Positions 60,014-64,000 of a stretch of DNA of 64,000 bases are shown here, one piece after another. The position numbers were made by a program, and so were the translations under genes. Numbering within the stretch: the first letter of the stretch is position 1; every line of letters starts with the position of its first letter. Location of the stretch: positions 1-64,000 of the forward strand of contig CAZJCM010000009.1 of the NCBI GenBank assembly GCA_964544655.1, read 5' to 3'. The notes under the pieces are model-generated. The model was not told the origin of the DNA. It saw nothing but the letters and a program-made list of their open reading frames with translations, and ran no database searches. Source of the stretch: HyVt-443 sp964544655. Lineage in GTDB: Bacteria > Pseudomonadota > Gammaproteobacteria > Chromatiales > Chromatiaceae.

Positions 60014-60943
60014 ATGACTCTTAACGAACTGCGCTACATCGTTGCGGTTGCCAGGGAGCGCCATTTTGGCCGTGCCGCCGACAGCTGCTTCGTCAGTCAG
60101 CCGACCCTGAGTGTGGCGGTGAAGAAACTCGAGCAGGAATTGGGTGTGATGCTGTTCGAGCGTGGACAAGGGGATGTGGCGGTCACTCCGGTAGGGGAGC
60201 GGGTGGTGGCACAGGCGCAGCGGGTGCTGGAGCAGGCGGAGTTGATCAGGAAGATGGCCCAGCAGGGCCAGGATCAACTGGAGGGGGCATTGCGTGTGGG
60301 TGCGATCTACACCATTGGCCCCTATTTGTTCCCTGTCCTGGTGCCTCTGCTTGCAGATCTGGCCCCGCGCATGCCGCTCTACATCGAGGAAAACTACACT
60401 GCCGCGCTGAGTCAACAGCTGAAACAGGGTGAGCAGGATGCCATCATTATCTCTTACCCTTTCGAGGAGCCAGGTATCGAAACCTTGCCTCTGTATGAGG
60501 AGCCGTTCGTGGTGCTGATGCCTGCCAATCACCCCTGGACCAAACATAAGGCGGTCGATCTGAAGCAGCTGAACGAGCAGCCGGTGTTGCTGTTGGGGCC
60601 GGGGCACTGTTTCCGCGACCAGGTGCTGAAAGCCTGCCCGGGGTGCCTGCGTCCGCATTCGGCAGAGCAGGGCTTACAAGGGAACTTCGAGGGGGGGTCT
60701 CTGGAGACGATGCGCTATATGGTCGCCAGCGGGCTGGGTGTCACCGTGCTGCCACGCTCGGCAGCGGCTGTCGAGCGGTTTCCTGCGGGGGTGGTCGAGG
60801 TCCGTCCGTTCAAGGATGTTGCGCCAAGTCGCGTGGTGGCCCTGGCCTGGCGACGCTCATTTCCTCGTCCGCAAGCGATCGAGGTTCTGGCGCAGGCGGT
60901 AAGAGAGGCGGATCTCTCCGGGGTTCGACTCCTGGAAGCCTGA
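60014..60943 (+). CDS. oxyR: Hydrogen peroxide-responsive regulator OxyR
   Basis: A 309-residue LysR-family regulator. The N-terminal helix-turn-helix spans about 16-38 (FGRAADSCFVSQPTLSVAVKKLE). The peroxide-sensing cysteines are in GHCFRDQVLKAC, the same Cys-x8-Cys spacing as C199/C208 of E. coli OxyR, which form the activating disulfide. Thr/Ser residues in the ligand pocket (YTIGPYLFP) are also typical. It would activate peroxide defence genes; no katA, ahpC or dps is in the window. Confidence 0.94.
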   Translation: MTLNELRYIVAVARERHFGRAADSCFVSQPTLSVAVKKLEQELGVMLFERGQGDVAVTPVGERVVAQAQRVLEQAELIRKMAQQGQDQLEGALRVGAIYTIGPYLFPVLVPLLADLAPRMPLYIEENYTAALSQQLKQGEQDAIIISYPFEEPGIETLPLYEEPFVVLMPANHPWTKHKAVDLKQLNEQPVLLLGPGHCFRDQVLKACPGCLRPHSAEQGLQGNFEGGSLETMRYMVASGLGVTVLPRSAAAVERFPAGVVEVRPFKDVAPSRVVALAWRRSFPRPQAIEVLAQAVREADLSGVRLLEA

Positions 60944-60981
60944 TTTTTTGGCTTTATGGGGCTGCAGCTGAACCAATGAAA

Positions 60982-61011
60982 ACCGGCCGGCCCATGATTG
61001 GACCAGCCGGT
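60982..61011. terminator. Bidirectional terminator between oxyR and the PEP-CTERM gene
   Basis: A 13-bp stem with two mismatches and a TGAT loop runs from ACCGGC at 60982 to GCCGGT at 61011. It is followed by ATTTTATT on the plus strand and TTTTCATT on the minus strand, fitting termination of both convergent genes. Confidence 0.8.
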
Positions 61012-61048
61012 ATTTTATTGCCCAATTATGCCTGGATCAGGCTGGAGC

Positions 61049-61663
61049 TTAAGCCTTCCCGCGCTTGGCCCTTCCAATCCCGAAGAGGCCAACCAGCCCA
61101 GAGCCGAACAACCAGACTGCAGCGGGAACCGGTACTGCCGAAAGGTCATCGATGGAAACCGCTATGCTTTCGGAGTTGTCGGAGGCGAGTTTCGAGTCCC
61201 AATAGAAGAGAAGCAACTCGCCGGCCTCGGTTGCGGTCAGGTTGAAGCTGGTGCCGAGCAGGTAGTAGCTGCTGCCGATTGCGCCAACGAGTGAGCCGTA
61301 GGGGGCAGAAAAGCCATTCTGCGTCCACAGTCCCCAATCCTTGCCGATCTTGGTGCCAGCGGCTTCCCCGGACTCATCGCTTCCGGTGGCAAACAGATCT
61401 GCGACAAGGCCGTCCGCATTGGACCAGCGTGGTAGTGGGCCGGCGCTCCACAGATCAGTGGTGCTGGCAGAGCCGGTGATCATGTCACCGACGTTGAATA
61501 TAATCCCCGTGCTTAGGCCTGTTCCATTTGCACCGGTGTCCGTCGAGCTGGCATGCGTCTGTGCATCCACGTTGAACTCGATCAACGCAGAATTGGCGGC
61601 CGATGCAGACAGGGCGAACACAAGCGCACCTAAGAGCTTTGTGAATTTGCTAAGTCTAGCCAT
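61049..61663 (-). CDS. PEP-CTERM sorting domain protein
   Basis: A 204-residue exported protein. Signal peptide about 1-26 (KLLGALVFALSASAANS). The middle is a beta-rich domain of unknown function (IEFNVDAQTHASSTDTGANG to LLLFYWDSKLASDN). The C-terminus is VPVPAAVWLFGSGLVGLFGI followed by GRAKRGKA: the PEP-type motif, one membrane helix and a basic cluster recognised by exosortase. It is presumably processed and released or attached to extracellular polymer. AAGGAGATAAAATTA precedes the ATG at 61663. No exosortase gene is in the window. Confidence 0.88.
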   Translation of the reverse strand: MARLSKFTKLLGALVFALSASAANSALIEFNVDAQTHASSTDTGANGTGLSTGIIFNVGDMITGSASTTDLWSAGPLPRWSNADGLVADLFATGSDESGEAAGTKIGKDWGLWTQNGFSAPYGSLVGAIGSSYYLLGTSFNLTATEAGELLLFYWDSKLASDNSESIAVSIDDLSAVPVPAAVWLFGSGLVGLFGIGRAKRGKA

Positions 61664-61830
61664 TAATTTTATCTCCTTAAATATGCAGGTATTTGGGCAC
61701 GAACTTATATGCACGAATCTTGCCAGTATTTTTAATCCCTTGATTTCCATTGTAATGCCTGATATTTCCCGGTCTCCTTGTGCTGTTGACTGTAAAATTA
61801 TTTGACACCTGGGGTGTTGTTTGACAGGTC

Positions 61831-62346
61831 TCAGAAGTTATCCGTATTGGTGAACAGCCCCACCCGCAGATCGCTGGCGCGGTAGATCTCACGACCGTCA
61901 ACCTTCATTATCCCATTGGCGACGCCCAGCACCAGTTTGCGACTGATCACCCGCTTCATGTCCAGGTGGTAAGTCACCTTCTTTGCGCTGGGCAGGACCT
62001 GGCCGGTGAATTTCACCTCGCCCACGCCAAGGGCCCGACCGTGGCCGGGGTTACCGATCCAGGCGAGGAAGAACCCGACCGCCTGCCACATGGCATCCAG
62101 GCCCAGACAACCGGGCATCACCGGGTCGCCGGGGAAGTGGCACTTAAAGAACCAGAGGTCGGGGTCGATGTCCAGCTCCGCCAGGATCTCCCCCTTGCCA
62201 AAGGCGCCGCCCTCGTCCGTGATGCGGGTGATGCGGTCCATCATCAGCATGTTGGGCGTGGGAAGCTGGGCGTTTCCGGGGCCAAACATCTTGCCGTGGC
62301 CGCATTCCAGTAGCTGCTCGTAGGTAAAACTTTCTTCTTTTGCCAT
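61831..62346 (-). CDS. fabA: 3-hydroxydecanoyl-[ACP] dehydratase FabA
   Basis: A 171-residue hot-dog-fold enzyme making and isomerising the 10-carbon enoyl intermediate of unsaturated fatty acid synthesis. The catalytic histidine is in FFKCHFPGDPVMPGCLGLDAMWQ, and the aspartate of GLDAMWQ completes the pair. Length equals E. coli FabA (172 aa). Its usual partner fabB is not adjacent here. Confidence 0.96.
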   Translation of the reverse strand: MAKEESFTYEQLLECGHGKMFGPGNAQLPTPNMLMMDRITRITDEGGAFGKGEILAELDIDPDLWFFKCHFPGDPVMPGCLGLDAMWQAVGFFLAWIGNPGHGRALGVGEVKFTGQVLPSAKKVTYHLDMKRVISRKLVLGVANGIMKVDGREIYRASDLRVGLFTNTDNF

Positions 62347-62482
62347 GTGTGTTCCGATTGGTTTGCTGGCCGGAAAGGCGGTGAGTTTCCTGTTTACCCC
62401 AGGTGGTTGTCAAATAAAGCGCAGTTAGGTGCCTATAATCGTTCACCCGGTCCTGCGCCTGAGCAAGGCCTTAAGGTCCGGT

Positions 62483-64000
62483 TCAGGACTCCAGGCGCTG
62501 CCGTAGCAGCGGGATGATCTCTGCCAGGGGGATCATGCTGTTTTCGCTGTCAGTGCGGGCGCGATATTCCACCGTGCCTTCATCGAGCCCCCGTTCCCCG
62601 ACCACCACCCGGTGCGGTATGCCGATCAGCTCCATATCGGCGAACATGAAGCCGGGACGAACGTCGCGATCATCCAGCAGTACTTCGATGCCGGCATCGG
62701 TCATCTCCTTATACAGGCGTTCCACCGCATCCCGCACCCGCTGGGATTTGCTCATCTTCATCGGCAGCAGGGCGACCTGGAACGGGGCGATGGCGCTGGG
62801 CCAGAGGATGCCGCGCTCATCGTGCCGTTGTTCGATGGCGGCTGCCACCACTCGTGATACGCCGATACCATAGCAGCCCATGGTCATCACCAGCGTGCGC
62901 CCGTTCTCATCCAGTACGGTGGCATTCATCGCCTCGCTGTATTTTTTTCCCAGCTGGAAGATGTGTCCCACCTCGATGCCGCGGGCAATGGTCAGGGTGC
63001 CTTTGCCATCCGGGCTCGGATCGCCTTCCACCACATTGCGCAGGTCCGCCACTTCAGGCAGGGGCAGGTCCCGCTCCCAATTGATGCCGAAGTAGTGTTT
63101 GCCATCGATGTTGGCGCCGGCACTGAAATCGGCGGTGACGGCCACCGTGCGGTCGATGATGCAGGGAATGGGCAGGTTCACCGGGCCCAATGAACCGGGG
63201 CCGGCACCGATGATGTCGCGGATCTCCTGTTCGCTGGCGAAGCGCAACGGGCTGGCCACCTGGGGCAGCTGTTCCGCCTTGATCTCGTTCAATTCGTGGT
63301 CGCCGCGCACCAACAGTGCGATGAATTCCGCCTCCTGCCCTTCGTCGGCGGCCACGATCAAGGTCTTCACCGTCTGTTCGATGGGCTGGTCGAACTGTTC
63401 CACCAGTTCCTGAATGGTCTTCGCATCGGGGGTGTCCACCAGGCGCATCTCCTCTGTCGCCGGTGGGCGTTGGCTGGTATGAGGGAGCGCCTCGGCCTTT
63501 TCCACGTTGGCGGCATAGTTGCCATCGGTGGAGAAGGCGATGGCGTCTTCACCGGAGTCGGCCATGACGTGAAACTCGTGGGAGGCGTTGCCGCCGATGG
63601 CCCCGCTGTCTGCCTGTACCGCGCGGAAGTCGAGTCCGCAGCGGGAAAAGATGCGGCTGTAGGCCTGGTACATGGCGTCATATGTTTGCTGCAACGATGC
63701 CTGGTCGGTATGGAACGAGTAGGCATCCTTCATCAGAAATTCACGCGCGCGCATGACGCCGAAGCGGGGCCTGATCTCATCCCGGAACTTGGTCTGGATC
63801 TGGTAGAAATTTACCGGCAGCTGTTTGTAGCTGTGCAGTTCGTTGCGGGCCAGGTCGGTGATGATCTCTTCGTGAGTGGGGCCGAAACAGAACTCCCGTT
63901 GATGGCGGTCGTGAATGCGCAGCAGTTCCGGGCCATACTGCTCCCAGCGGCCCGATTCCTGCCACAGCTCAGCCGGCTGCACCGCCGGCATCAGTAGCTC
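62483..64000 (-). CDS. proS: Prolyl-tRNA synthetase, 5' end cut by the window
   Basis: Partial gene, about 505 residues of an expected 570. It is a bacterial-type ProRS: motif 2 and 3 regions FCFGPTHEEIITDL, YQIQTKFRDEIRPRFGVMRAREFLMKDAYSFH and GCYGIGVSRVVAAAIEQ, with the editing insertion between them (about residues 210-360, including LVRGDHELNEIKAEQLP) and the anticodon-binding domain at the C-terminus (RPGFMFADMELIGIPHRVVVG). The N-terminus with motif 1 lies beyond 64000. Stop at 62483. Confidence 0.95.
   Translation of the reverse strand, partial: ELLMPAVQPAELWQESGRWEQYGPELLRIHDRHQREFCFGPTHEEIITDLARNELHSYKQLPVNFYQIQTKFRDEIRPRFGVMRAREFLMKDAYSFHTDQASLQQTYDAMYQAYSRIFSRCGLDFRAVQADSGAIGGNASHEFHVMADSGEDAIAFSTDGNYAANVEKAEALPHTSQRPPATEEMRLVDTPDAKTIQELVEQFDQPIEQTVKTLIVAADEGQEAEFIALLVRGDHELNEIKAEQLPQVASPLRFASEQEIRDIIGAGPGSLGPVNLPIPCIIDRTVAVTADFSAGANIDGKHYFGINWERDLPLPEVADLRNVVEGDPSPDGKGTLTIARGIEVGHIFQLGKKYSEAMNATVLDENGRTLVMTMGCYGIGVSRVVAAAIEQRHDERGILWPSAIAPFQVALLPMKMSKSQRVRDAVERLYKEMTDAGIEVLLDDRDVRPGFMFADMELIGIPHRVVVGERGLDEGTVEYRARTDSENSMIPLAEIIPLLRQRLES

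Noticed and set aside
62404..62439. TATAAT on the plus strand between proS and fabA
   Set aside because: The nearest -35-like hexamer is 21 bases away and no plus-strand gene follows; probably chance.
1..64000. CRISPR arrays, tRNA/rRNA genes and prophage
   Set aside because: No regularly spaced direct repeats, cloverleaf genes or phage structural genes were seen; XerD is the housekeeping type.

Overview
The window is a GC-rich chromosomal segment of a sulfur-oxidising gammaproteobacterium, most likely a Chromatiales or Sedimenticola/Thiodiazotropha-type lineage. This placement rests on the cytoplasmic sulfite dehydrogenase SoeABC, a complete rnfABCDGE-nth operon, FabA, Hda, OxyR, DUF2066 and DUF3108 proteins, and a PEP-CTERM protein. 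The genus is inference. No tRNA, rRNA, CRISPR array or intact transposase gene was seen. A run of 10 N bases at 20416-20425 marks an assembly gap inside trhP.

Layout. 1-5.6 kb: ispG, a NifX-like protein with a conserved partner, a TDT-family transporter preceded by two FNR-like boxes, and an FNR-type regulator coupled to trpB2. 5.7-12.1 kb: uup, a REC-REC-GGDEF diguanylate cyclase and a haem-domain GAF-GGDEF-EAL protein. 12.1-17.2 kb: soeA, soeB and soeC, with a strong extended -10 promoter and repeat elements between soeA and soeB. 17.2-19 kb: a lipase and an exonuclease bracketed by degenerate direct repeats. 19-25.7 kb: nei, trhP, ycgN, ogt-xerD, and a split Aer-like receptor made of a PAS protein and a membrane chemoreceptor with a CZB domain. 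25.7-28.4 kb: a 133-bp MITE-like element, yajQ, dsbC, a DUF1841 gene and nth. 28.5-33.8 kb: the rnf operon, with an FNR-like box upstream of rnfA. 33.8-37.3 kb: metG and apbC.

37.3-49.1 kb looks like an accessory block placed between apbC and dcd, which are neighbours in pseudomonads. It holds a three-gene sensory cascade (periplasmic-sensor histidine kinase, single-domain response regulator, REC-REC-PAS-GAF-PAS-GGDEF-EAL protein), a merTPFA mercury operon with no linked merR, and a type Vd patatin-like outer-membrane protein. 49.1-64 kb returns to housekeeping genes: dcd, DUF3108-purN-purM, DUF2066, a PgsA-like enzyme, arsC/yfgD-wrbA-hda, a TlpA-like protein with acyP, a secreted proline/tyrosine/tryptophan-rich protein, sfsA, cpdA, oxyR, a PEP-CTERM protein, fabA and a truncated proS.

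Three themes tie the window together. The first is respiration and redox: SoeABC feeds electrons from sulfite to quinone, Rnf moves electrons between ferredoxin and NADH, and one FNR-type regulator has candidate sites at two operons. The second is cyclic-di-GMP signalling, with three multidomain turnover enzymes plus a YajQ-family protein. The third is short palindromic repeat elements of at least three types scattered in the intergenic gaps.
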